Source: Castanea sativa (lineage: Eukaryota > Streptophyta > Magnoliopsida > Fagales > Fagaceae). From it: a stretch of 64,000 nt of DNA. A program made the position numbers and the translations under genes. The stretch spans positions 20,461,614-20,525,613 of the forward strand of contig NC_134015.1 of NCBI RefSeq assembly GCF_040712315.1, read 5' to 3'. A model generated the notes under the pieces. That model did no database searches and was not told the origin of the DNA. It saw nothing but the letters and a program-made list of their open reading frames with translations. Position 1 is the first letter of the stretch, and each line of letters begins with the position of its first letter. Below, piece by piece: positions 10,924 through 21,147 of the stretch.

Positions 10924-11405
10924 CATAAAGCTGCCTCGACACTTTATTTGCATGGCCATGCCGATATTTATTGTTGCCATGAAGCCATGTCAACACTTCA
11001 TTCACACCAAAGTCGTGCCAACATTCATCTTTACCATGAAGCCACGTCAACAGTTCATTTGCACCGAAGCCATGCTGTCATCCATCTTTGCCATGAAGCA
11101 ATGTCAACACTTCATTTGCATCGAAGCCGTGCCAATATTTATCGTTGCCGTGAAGCCACAACAACATTTCCTTTGCATCGAAGCCACGCCGACATCCATC
11201 TTTACCATGAAGCTATGTCAACACTTCCTTTGCATCAAAGCCATGCCGACATCTATCTTTACCATGAAGCTATGTCAACACTTCCTTTGTATCAAAGTCA
11301 TGCCGACATCCATCTTTACCATGAAGCCACGTCAACACTTCATTTGCACCAAAGCCATGCTGACATCCGTCTATACCATGAAGCCACGTCAACATTCCAC
11401 ATTGG
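10924..11405. repeat. 57-bp minisatellite in the Tat-1 3' region
   Basis: About eight head-to-tail units share CATGAAGCCACGTCAACA, a TTCATTTGCA block and ATCCATCTTTAC. The period is 57 bp (the first clear unit is 54). Because 57 is a multiple of 3, two overlapping plus-strand frames stay open across the array (160 and 220 codons, 19-residue repeats). I regard these as by-products and not genes. Tandem repeats between pol and the 3' LTR are typical of Tat elements. Confidence 0.85.
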
Positions 11406-11456
11406 CACTTGCATTCGCATTGAAGTTGCACTAAAATTGGCCTTTATAATAAAACT

Positions 11457-11576
11457 TGAAGTTTCAAGAAGCTCCCATCAAGACTTTGAGGATGCAAAGA
11501 GATTCCAACAAGACGTTGAAGTTTCAAGAAGCTCCCATCAAGACTTTGAGAATGCAAAGAGATTCTAACAAAACCT
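11457..11576. repeat. 60-bp direct duplication
   Basis: The unit beginning GAAGTTTCAAGAAGCTCCC occurs at 11457-11516 and again at 11517-11576 with only a few differences, so it is a recent tandem duplication downstream of the minisatellite. Confidence 0.8.
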
Positions 11577-12158
11577 TGAAGATGTGAGAAGAATGCCGCC
11601 ATGATTTTGACATTGCACGAACATGCTCTTAGAGGAGAGATGATGCAACACCAACTTCAGATGTTGAAGCAAGGTGACGTTGTCTAGATTTCAGAGACAT
11701 GATGTGAAACAACACCACTCAGAAGGGAGATGATGTGGTTCAAATTTCAGAGCTATGAAGTGGCACAACCTAGAAGAGATATGATGTAGCTTAGACTTGC
11801 AAGGTACAAGAAGATGCCCCCAAGAGATAAGTGATGCAAAGCATACTTCATAAACGTGGGAGAATGTCTATAAAAGATGGGGCATGCCATGCAGACTTCA
11901 TTTCTTGCAAAAGAAGGTAAAGATTTTATTTTACTACACAACCAAGAAGCAACTTATATTTATCATCATTTCAGGGAAAGCTAAGCAACGTTAGCTCCTT
12001 ATAGTCTTCATTTTCTACTACAACGATCTTTGAAAAACTCCTCAAGCTAGACTAGCAATCCTTCTTCTTTTCATGTGACTGAACTTAGTAAAAAGTACTA
12101 AGCTGCCTACGTACCCTGGAGAGGGATCAAGTCATTACGTAGTTCAACAAAAAAAAAA

Positions 12159-12235
12159 TTTTGATGATTTTTTTTATTTTATGGTTTTGATGATTTTTTT
12201 GTTTTTATGGTTTCGATGATTTTTTTGTTTTTTCT
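12159..12235. repeat. Three copies of a ~26-bp T-rich repeat
   Basis: TTTGATGATTTTTTT followed by TTTTATGGT occurs three times in a row. It abuts the A-rich tail of the SINE and may be tail-derived. Confidence 0.6.
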
Positions 12236-12244
12236 TTTTTTTTT

Positions 12245-12410
12245 TTTCACAAAAAAGGAGGGCTCACGTGTGTAATCCTCGCCCTACACCCCATGGCATT
12301 TCATATGTACCAATTACGCAATAGTGGGTATCACCTCTAATCGAACCCGAGACCTTGGCCTCAAGGGCAACATGGGCATCCAACCACTACGCCACACTCG
12401 CAAATGGTGA
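12245..12410 (-). mobile_element. tRNA-derived SINE
   Basis: Read on the minus strand, the head has an A-box-like TGGCGTAGTGGTTGG and, about 30 bases on, a B-box GGGTTCGATT, the internal RNA polymerase III promoter of tRNA-derived SINEs. A non-tRNA body of about 100 bases follows and ends in an A-rich tail (the plus-strand T run just left of 12245). The length (~165 bp) is normal for plant SINEs. I could not define a target duplication because both flanks are repetitive. Confidence 0.75.
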
Positions 12411-12415
12411 CATAG

Positions 12416-12665
12416 GGTCCGTTTGGATAGAACTTATTGCTGAAAACTGAAAACTGAAAACTGAAAACACTGTAGCAAAACAATTTTTAAATGTGTAAAT
12501 AGTACTGCGGGGCCCATTTTTAATAAAAAATTGCTAAAAACGTACATGAACAGTGCGCGCACAGTACGCGCACTGCACGCACAGTGCGCGTTGTCCCCCC
12601 GCAGCAGAAAAAAAAAAAAATCAAAACGCAAAACGCAAAACGTGTATCTAAACTCCACCATAGAG
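12416..12665. mobile_element. MITE-like insertion in the Tat-1 3' region
   Basis: Starts GGTCCGTTTGGATAG and ends with the imperfect inverse GTATCTAAACTCCACC. Inside are a GAAAACT microsatellite, a GC-rich block of GTGCGCGCACAGTACGCGC type and AAAACGC repeats. This looks like a common non-autonomous DNA element of woody plants. The exact ends and target duplication are uncertain. Confidence 0.5.
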
Positions 12666-12779
12666 TGGGATTAATTTATCCCTATTTGTACACTTTCAAA
12701 GGTAATGGGAAGACATCATGTACCCTTATAGTGCTGCAGTGGGCAATTTAAACTCTTACTGAGGAGCAGTTTTCGATTT

Positions 12780-13900
12780 TCAAGCATAGAAGCATTTGAG
12801 GAATTTCCCATTGATGGGGCCGATCCTTACACCCTCCTGATCAATCAACTTGTAAGCTCCATTAGTGTAGACTTCTTGCACAACATAAGGTCCATCCCAT
12901 TTTGAGGTGAACTTATTGCCTGTACGATGAGTCGTGATGATAGGTCTTCGAACGGCGAGGACTAAGTCACGAACTTGGAATGATCGTGGTTTAACTCTTT
13001 TATTGAATGCGCTTGACAATCGAGCTTGATAGCACTCAAGGTGTTGTTGGGCCTCGAGCATTTTCTCATCTAGTGCCTCTAGCTCTTGTAACCTAAGCTT
13101 GGCATTTTCCTCTTTAGTTAACCCTTCTTGAACGACGATCCATAGTGATGGGATCTGGCGTTCTAGTGGAAGGATAGCTTCTACTCCATAAACGAGAGAA
13201 TATGGGGTCACTTGAGTAGGCATTCGAAATGTTGTTCAATATGCCCATAATGCTTCTCCAATTTTTTCATGCCAGTCTCGCTTAGTTTTGGATACCACTT
13301 TCTTTAACAAACTGCCAAGAGTTTTGTTAAAGGCTTCGGCTAATCCATTCGCTAGGGCATTGTACATAGAAGAACTGTACTGTTTAAATACAAATTTCTC
13401 GCACAACTCCGTCATCAGCCTATTCTGAAACGGTTTGCCATTATCGGTTATGATATACTGAGGGACACCATACCGATAGATCAAGTGAGTTCAGATAAAA
13501 TTGACCACCGTTTCTTTCTTCACTTCCCTAAGGGTTACAGCTTCTGACCATTTTGAGAAGTAATCAGTTGCAGCCAAGATGCACAAATGGCCACCAGATG
13601 ATTTTGGTAATGGTCCTATTGCGTCAAGTCCCCATGCATCAAAAGGCCAAGAAGCTACAGTTGGGTGTAGAGGTTCTGGTGGCTGATGGATGAAATTTGC
13701 ATGATATTGATAAGTTTCGCACTTTTTAGCATACTCCATGGAATCTTGCACCATCGTAGGCCAATAGTAACCTATTCGCTTGATCCTGTAGTGTAACTTA
13801 GGACCTGATTGGTGTGCACCGCATATTCCAGAATAAGCCTCCTCTAAGGCTTGTTTAGCCTCTTCCTCTCCTAAGCAACGGAGAAACAAACCATCAAATG
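12780..13900 (-). pseudogene. Tat-1 integrase
   Basis: The C-terminal part of pol. The N-terminal zinc domain is seen at GAHQSGPKLH and CETYQ; the last Cys of the HHCC set appears replaced by Tyr. The catalytic core shows all three acidic residues in WGLDAIGP, IITDNGKPF and NGLAEAFNK. The C-terminal domain ends with KFLKCFYA. Two in-frame TGA codons (13224-13235 and 13485-13490) stand where the family has Arg, which fits CGA to TGA change. It would join element cDNA to chromosomal DNA in the nucleus; this copy cannot make a full enzyme. Confidence 0.88.
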
Positions 13901-14070
13901 AATGGCGGAAGAGAGTTTCTTTATAATAAATGAATTGAGCAGCCCTTCGCCGAACTTCGGTCTTGTGGCGTACATCATCCGGGAGTCTTCCATGTTGAAG
14001 GTACTCAATGATCGTTTGTCACCAATCTTCCTTTTCGACAAGGCATACAGAAATGATGTTGGCTTGCTCT

Positions 14071-14097
14071 TCTTCTTCTTCTTCTTCTTCTTCAACC
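14071..14097. repeat. (CTT)n microsatellite inside Tat-1 pol
   Basis: A run of CTT triplets encodes a poly-Glu stretch on the minus strand, between the second RNase H and integrase. It is an in-frame expansion in a linker. Confidence 0.7.
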
Positions 14098-14129
14098 ACG
14101 AAAGGCACCACCCACCATTGGGAAATAGC

Positions 14130-14590
14130 AACTTTGGCTGTCTCTTCTTGGGATAATGCTAAGGCGGTAGCCAAATTAGCTAAAGCATCAGCCTATCTAT
14201 TCTCCTTCCTTGGTATATGCTCCAATGTAATTGCCTCAAAATTTGCGAGCAACTTCTTCGCATATTTGCAATAAGGGACAAGGTCTTCTTTCTTGACATC
14301 ATATTGCTCCAAGATTTGGTTGATAATTAATTTGGAATCCCCAAAGATCTCGAGTTGTGATACGTCGATCTCAATGGCCATTTGTAGACCAATGATCAAT
14401 GCTTGATATTCGGCTACATTGTTAGAGCAAAGTTCGCTTAATGAGAACGAGTATAGAAGTATTTGTTGTTATGGAGAAACAAACACTACACCTACCCCCA
14501 CTCCTTCTTGACGTGCAGCCCCATCGACAAACATCATCCATGGTGGCATTACTTCAATGTAAAACACGTCTTCGTCCGGGAAATCACTAG
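14130..14590 (-). pseudogene. Tat-1 second (archaeal-type) RNase H
   Basis: A separate RNase H fold sits between the retroviral-type RNase H and integrase. Its active-site acids are visible in MMFVDGAA, AEYQALI and FGDSKL. Two nonsense codons fall in it, one near 14470 and one near 14190 where a Gln is expected. This extra domain is the diagnostic mark of the Tat lineage. It would remove RNA from RNA-DNA hybrids during reverse transcription. Confidence 0.82.
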
Positions 14591-14597
14591 AGAACTC

Positions 14598-16103
14598 CTA
14601 ATCAGATGGAACTGGGTGATCAGCTAAGAAATCTGCCAATACTTGTCCTTTGATAGGTTTTTGCGGAATATATGCAAGGTCGTATTTTTGCAGCAAAACT
14701 GCCCATCGAGCTATGCGACCCGAAACGACTAGCCTGGAGAGGACATATTTAATCGGGTCTGCTTTTGCTATCAAACGGACTGTATGTGCTTGCATGTAGT
14801 GCTCCAATTTGTCTATGGCAAAGAAAAGAGCGAGACACATCTTTTCAATAGGAGAATAATTTAATTCAGCTCCATTAAGAGTTCGACTTAGATAATAAAG
14901 GGCTCTTTCTTTCCCCTCTTTATTTTCTTGTGCCATAAGAGCACCTAGAGACCTTTCTTGTGCCGTGATGTACAACACCAAAGGCTTTCCAAGGATAGTA
15001 GCACCTAAAACTGGAGGATTAAGCAAGTATCTTTTGCTGCGCGCAAAAGCATTGCTACAAGCCTCATCCCATTCAAAGTGTGCATCCTTCTTCATCAATC
15101 TATTGAAGGGTTGACATCGACTTGCCAAGTTTGAAATAAATCGTCGTATGTAAGCTAGTTTTCCTTGCAAGCCTCTAAGTTCTCGCAGGTTCTTGAGCTT
15201 TGGCATTTTCTGGATAGCTTCAATTTTGGATCGGTCAATTTCAATACCGCAGTGCCTCACAATGAAACCAAGAAATTTCCTAGATGTTACACCGAAAGCG
15301 CATTTGCAAGGGTTCATTTTAAGCTGATACTTTCTTAAGCGGTTGAACACGGATCGCAAATCTACCAAATGGTCTTCCCTCCTTTTTGTTTTAACCACCA
15401 GATCGTCGACATAACACTCCACGTACTTATGAAGTACATTATCAAAGATCTTTTGCATGGCTCGTTGATAAGTAGCACCAGCGTTTTTTAATCCAAAAGG
15501 CATTACTTTGTAACAGTAAATGCCTTTAAGGGTGCGAAAAGCTGTGAACTCTTCATCCTTAGGATTCATTCGAATTTGGTTATAACCAGAAGAACCATCC
15601 ATGAAAGATAAGGCTTCATGACCAGTAGTGGTGTCAACCATGACCTCAGTGATGGGTAACAGAAAATCATCCTTAGGATATGCATTGTTCAGATCACGGA
15701 AGTCAATGCACACCCGGATTTGTCCATTCTTCTTTTTGGCAAGGACGATGTTAGCGATCCATTCCGAATACTGTACTTCACGAATGAAGCTTGCCTCAAT
15801 TAGCTTATTGACCTCAGTTTCTATTTGAGGGATAAGTTCCGATCGAAAGCGTCTTTGAGCTTGTTATACTGGGCGCACGCCCTTCTTTACTGCCAAATGG
15901 TGTAAAGCAATACTTGGATTGAGCCCAGACATTTCTTTGTAAGTCCAAGCAAACACATCTTTATATTCTACCAGGAGCTGGAGGTATCCTTCTTCTTCTT
16001 CAGGAGTGAGAAGGGCACTGATGAAAGTTGGTTGGGGTTCTTCAGTAGTTCCTAAATTGATCTCTTTAAGTTCATCAACTGTAGCATGTACTCCATCTTC
16101 CAA
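14598..16103 (-). pseudogene. Tat-1 reverse transcriptase and first RNase H
   Basis: Starts in the region before the fingers (KDVFAWTYKEMSGL) and runs through VCIDFRDLN, SFMDGSSGYNQI, MPFGLKNAGATYQR and the active-site loop YVDDLVVK. It continues into the connection and RNase H (KPIKGQVLADFLADH at the end). The YVDD residues are intact. One TAA at about 15861-15863 interrupts the frame between the N-terminal segment and the fingers; otherwise 14598-15713 is a continuous 371-codon stretch. It copies element RNA into cDNA. Confidence 0.9.
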
Positions 16104-16265
16104 GGCTAGAGGAGCTTCATCGACCTCATCCTTGGTGGCTTCAACATCTGACAGTGTATCTTCTTCTACTGTAATATGAAACGAGGATGATACCTCTTCA
16201 ATTTGCTCATTGTGGACGAGTGACTGACTTGTGTGTACAATCGTTCGCCTTTTGACTTTAAGAGC

Positions 16266-17987
16266 TCATTCAGTGCTGATATCTAAGATAAAGTTACATT
16301 TCATACGTGAAGGAATACTACTGCAGATCTCATCATTAGCTTTCTCTTCCTTTTGAACCTCAAAATTTATTGAGTTTTGAGAGCAACTATCAATGGGCCT
16401 TTTCGTTGCCCCCAATCGATTAAAGACTGATCCACACGCAAAAGTGTGCCGACTTTGCGTTAAACAAGCCGTATTTAACTTGTCGAACACTGTAATTCGT
16501 GACAATGAAGCCTTAATGCGATCGAATACTGAGATGCGTGATGAAGAGTGATCTTTTCTTTGATTCGAACTTTCGTCAACCTCTACTGTTATGTATTGGG
16601 AACTTGAAGCATTGCTTCTTTTATTGATCCATATTTGAGCCGGTGGTTCTGGAGTATAACATATTCCGGTCTTTGGGATAGGAATTTCATGCCCTCCAAG
16701 CCGCATTTTCCCTTGTGTTTTACTAAGGCCGTGCATCTTTTCTCCGGTGGCTTCTGGAATTAGTTTCCCTAGGCCGCCTTGTTTTGAGAAATCGTAGCTT
16801 GCTTTGGCTAATAGCCTATATGCCTTTGGGTCAAACCATTCTTTTGTCCGCTTACTTGGTAGAATACCATGCTCTGTCAGACTTTGTGAAGACCTCAAGA
16901 ATCCATTTAGTGGCTTCGAGGGCAAAGGATTTGTGGATGAAGTTAAAGGCATAACATGATTTTCTTTCAATATGGCCACATCCTTCATCGTGAGCTTTGT
17001 AGGAGGTCTTCGCATGTCCATTGTAGATTGAAGGCATTCTGCGAATGGTGATTGTCCACTCTTGCGGTGTGATAATGGTACATAACAGAGGAATGAAGGG
17101 TTATTGGAAGGCGTTGAACTTTCCGCTCTCTCTGAATTACCAGTAGATTCACTAGACTGGTTATTCCCATATCCTGGATCTTCCTTTGGGGGAGGAATAT
17201 CCTTTCTAGTGATGAATTTAACATGCTTCTTTTCACCCTGCTTGCTTTTCATGGATGGGATTTCAACCGAGAGAACTTCATTAGGGATGTCATCTTTTAC
17301 ATAAAACTTTGCGTCAGCAAAGTGAGCTTTAGTCTCAGAAAAAGGCTTCAAGTCGGCATCGACTTTCTTTATTCCACTTTGAAGATACTTGAAACATTGG
17401 TGCAAAGTTGACGGCACTATTCCGTTCCCATGGATCCATGGATGTCCCAACAACATGTTGTAGGTTGTCTTCGCATCAATGACATGGAACAAAACATTGC
17501 TTATCAATTCTCCAACGATTAACTCCAAGTGTATCATGTCGATGGCGTGTTGTCCTCCTTGGTTAAAACCTTGTATGACTAAGCGACTGTGCAATAGTTC
17601 CTCCATAGCAAGACCAAGTCGTCTCATTGTCATTTTCGGTAGTATATTAATAGCTGAACCTCCATCAATGAGAATGCGATCAATCTTTTGTTCACGAGCA
17701 TAACCAGAGACATAAAGTGGACGATTGTGAGGCTTAGAGCCTAACAATAGATCCTCGTCAGTGAAAGTTAAGTCTGGAGAGCACGCGCAACAATCCTGTG
17801 TTTGTTGAAGTGTATTGGTACAAGAAGTGTAAATCTTTGGCTCTTCAAGAGCTTGGGTGATCCCTTCTTTTGGTGAGGTGGAGGATTGCGAGGGTTCAAC
17901 TTTATCAATCTGAGATTTAAGTTGTTCTAAAGATGACAATGTTTCATTTGAACTACCATGGTCAACACCTTTTTTTTTTTTCATCAA
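16266..17987 (-). pseudogene. Tat-1 protease region
   Basis: A long open stretch of 573 codons containing a retroviral-type aspartic protease: active-site segment ILIDGGSAINILP, flap region, and MLLGHPWIHG typical of Tat proteases. The remainder is a poorly conserved Ser/Pro-rich linker to RT. It is separated from gag by a frameshift in an A-run near 17975, and a TGA at 16266-16268 separates it from RT. In life it would process the Gag-Pol polyprotein. Confidence 0.82.
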
Positions 17988-18075
17988 CTTCGCAACGAGA
18001 GACCGGGTGAATAGCCTCCGCTGACTTGTTTTGAAAGAATTTTATGGGGAAGAATTCTTCCAATGTGACGAGACT

Positions 18076-20128
18076 TCAAAATTTTTGGGTTTGTGCCGAA
18101 TCATCATACATTTTCGTTCTTAGTCTTTCTTTCCTTTTATCATTCTTTCTTCTTGATTGAGGTTGAATTTGGTTTTGTGCTCTTCTGGACTCTTGGGTCA
18201 TCAAATGAAGAGGGAATTCTCGTCTCTTCTTCCATCTCTTGCAAGTAACCAACGTCCAACCCTCTTCCTCATCCACTGTTGACTTTTTATCATCATTTGA
18301 GTTATAATCAGATGTTTTTTGTGAGAGTTGAACTTGAACAGGTTCCAAAGAACCAAATCGGATGAACGTGGTATTTTCCCCCTGCTTAGTAGTTGGAGAC
18401 ATGCAACTAGGTGACCCGCAAGCAAATGTTGCAAGATTTGACTGAGCAACATCACTAATATCTAAGTCGATTTTCCTTTCCTTGACTAACTTCATGATGA
18501 TTTCTTTAAGAACAAAGCATTTTTGGATTGGATGGCTTATGATGCGATGATACTTACAATAGTTTGGGTCATCAATTTTTCCTACCTCTTCCGGTCGTTT
18601 GCATTCTGGCAATTCAATTAATTTCAACTTGAGCAGTTGTTCTAGCATTTCGGGCATATCAGCGTCAAGGAAAGGATACACCTTTTGTTCCCATTCCTTG
18701 AGTGATGAGCGACGCATCTCACGTCGTTGGCCTCCCTCAGGCCTCTTCTCATTAGCCTTCACATTTCCTGTTGAAATTTTGACTAGGGCAGGGTTGATAT
18801 TCATGGAGTCTTTGACATTACTTTTCGTATTCCTGTCATTTTTCTTTATTTCCCGCCTTTCTTTCATTTCTTCAGGTACGGGAGGTTTCATATTTCCATG
18901 ACAAGAGATACTCAATTTCATGTCGTGCGCACGAGTTGCCAATTCTTCAAATGTTCGGGGCTTTATCCCTTGCAGGATGTACAGAAGTCCCCAATGCATG
19001 CTTTGGATGCACATTTCTACAGCAGATATTTCAGACAGTCTATCCTTATAATCTAGACTCAAAGAATGCCACTGATTGATATAGTCAACAACGGGCTCGT
19101 CTTTCCACTGCTTAGTATTGGTAATCTCCATCATGCTTACTGTGCGACGTGTGCTATAAAACCGGTTAAGTAACTCCCTTTCCAACTGTTCTCAACTATT
19201 AATTGACTTAGGTTCTAAGTCCGTATACCAATCAAAGGCATTCCCTTTCAGTGAACAAACAAACTGCTTTACAAAGAGGCCTCTTTGAGTCCCTACGTTC
19301 TCACAGGTTTCTACAAAGTAAGCAACGTGTTGCTTAGGGTTTCCCTTGCCATCGAATTGCAAGAACTTAGGAGGTTGATACCCATTTGGCATTCTCATAT
19401 TGTCAATGCGCTTCGTATAGGGTTTTGAATATATGAGAGAATTTGTAAAAGAACCTCCATATTGTGCTCGTATGGTGTTCGTTATCATATCCTGCAGTTG
19501 TTGGACAGATATCGAGGCCATTGAGGTGGAATGTCCATGTTGAGAAGTGCCTTCACCTCCTTTTCCCTTATCACCCCTAGCGTTTTCTCCCTTCAAGGTA
19601 AAGCTAGGAGGGTGCTCAAGGTCAAGATTTGATTCACCTGAATCTTGGACTTCCAGTTTGTTCATCAGGGTTGCAATTTGGACATCCTTATCTTCAAGTG
19701 CTTTTGTGAGAAGGGTGACCCTTTTGTTCCATTTCAACCATCTTTTCTTTCATAGTAGAGGTGTTGGTTATCATCACTGGCATGACCTCTAGATATGATG
19801 GAGAAAACGATGAGACAGGATGAGTCAAAGGCATTTTATTCTTTAAGTTTCTCAGCACGGGTGAAGAGTTGATAGAAAAGGTCTTTGTTGGGGATGATTC
19901 TTTATTGATCTCAAAATCTTTCGAGATAGATGAATCCTTAGCGGTAGTTTTTCTATCTGAAAGAAAGTCCAGAGAGATGATAGCATGAAGCTTGCTTTTT
20001 TTGGTTGATTGGGGTTGCGGTTGCGGTTGATCAAGAGCTTTGGATCGAATGTGAGTGATTGGGCCGACATAACCATCGGCAACAGAAGCATCAATCACCG
20101 ATTTTTGAGCATTCTTGTTAGAGGACAT
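18076..20128 (-). pseudogene. Tat-1 gag
   Basis: Begins at an ATG (20128) with MSSNKNAQ. It includes the capsid-like region (QPPKFLQFDGKGNPKQH, GNAFDWYTDLEP, YSTRRTVSMMEI) and a zinc-knuckle-like YCKYHRIISHPIQKC. It is broken by a one-base frameshift near 19720 and a TGA at 19192-19194 where a Trp is usual. It forms the particle shell that packages element RNA. Confidence 0.82.
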
Positions 20129-20203
20129 CGAAGCTAGTAGCAAATCGAATTTCTTTTCTTTTGAAGGAGAAAGAGATGAGAGGCAGAGAGATCCCACCGG
20201 GCG

Positions 20204-21147
20204 TGTTAGAATTTGTAGACGACTAAATTCTTAGTTTGAAATAAATCAAACAAGTAAAATAGTTTCACAAATACGAATTTGTATTGATGAATATGTGGTA
20301 CAATTTTCTGTAATTACAAAAGAGTGATCCTCTGATTCGATCTCCTTGAAAAATTTGTTAATTGGAATTGTGGTAATATAATTTTGATTCGAACAAAAGA
20401 TATCCTTCAATTTGGCTGAGGAATGGACCGAAGATCTTTTAAATGGAATTACAATGAATCTCTGACTATGAGCTTGTTAGAAATTCTTTGTTCTTCACGT
20501 TCTTCGTGCTCTTCGTGTTCTTCATGCGTTCTTCTTTTCTGATGGTTTGTGGTGGAAGTTCTTCAGGGCTTTAAAGGCTAGAATCCTTAGAGCTTCACTG
20601 ATTTGTGGTTTGTTGAGGTTTCTGGAGGCTGTTAAGGTTTCTAGAGGCTTTTGAGCTTGATTCTAGTGACCTTTCAGATCTAAACAAGTAGTTTGGATGA
20701 TTTTGCTTCGAATGTTGTTTGTATTCGAGGTTGAAGTTTTTGAAATTTTAGGAGGCTTCGGGGTTTGATTCCGACAGAGCTTCTGGATTTCTGAACTCAC
20801 GATATCTTTTTTTGTCTCTCCTAAATGTTTTAGGAAGGCTTCTATTTATAGGAGTTTGGGAGTGGGTGAGCGACACGTGGCAGAGTCTGATTGGTGACAC
20901 ATGTCACAGCCTGATTGGTCTGCTTATGTCATCGCTTACACATGCAGAGCTATTTGTGTCATCGCTTATGCATGCTGATGTGTTTCATGCCTCTATTTCA
21001 ATGACACTTGGCAAATTTCTATTGGTTTCTGAATAGTGATAGCAAAACCTAACAGCAGTACGTGACGTTTTGTAATTGGTTGTATTTTGTGGACTTGGTA
21101 GTATGATGTGTTAGCTTGTGATAGGTCGAGAATTTTCCCTCTCTACA
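20204..21147 (-). repeat. 5' LTR of Tat-1
   Basis: 944 bp with TG...CA ends on the minus strand (TGTAGAGAGG to TTCTAACA). A TATA box CTATAAATAG (20842-20851) marks the likely promoter. Relative to the other LTR it has a ~20-bp internal duplication around GTTAAGGTTTCTAGAGGC. Just inside lies CGCCCGGTGGGATCTC; TGGGATCTC could be the primer site, but I cannot assign the tRNA. Confidence 0.88.
20842..20851 (-). promoter_or_regulatory. LTR promoter TATA box, Tat-1
   Basis: Minus-strand CTATAAATAG, conserved in both LTRs (also 7216-7225), in the right place to start genomic RNA synthesis. Confidence 0.55.

Larger units (their letters stand above)
6607..21147 (-). mobile_element. Tat-lineage Ty3/gypsy LTR retrotransposon (Tat-1)
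   Basis: 14.5 kb on the minus strand. LTRs of about 945 bp lie at 6607-7551 and 20204-21147, with a 5-bp duplication CACAC at 6602-6606 and 21148-21152. Gene order from the right is gag, protease, RT, RNase H, a second archaeal-type RNase H, then integrase; the dual RNase H places it in the Tat group. A 5.2-kb region between integrase and the 3' LTR (7552-12779) carries tandem repeats, a SINE, a MITE and a possible extra ORF. Several nonsense codons and two frameshifts make it non-autonomous. The LTRs differ by roughly 5% over the ~400 bases I aligned by eye. Confidence 0.92.

Noticed and set aside
10906..11568. 220- and 160-codon plus-strand frames with 19-residue repeats as a repeat protein gene
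   Set aside because: They follow automatically from a 57-bp tandem repeat and are open in two frames at once, inside the non-coding 3' region of a minus-strand retroelement.
16104..16265. Intron between the Tat-1 protease and RT
   Set aside because: The frame can be read straight through with a single TGA, so a nonsense mutation explains the break better.
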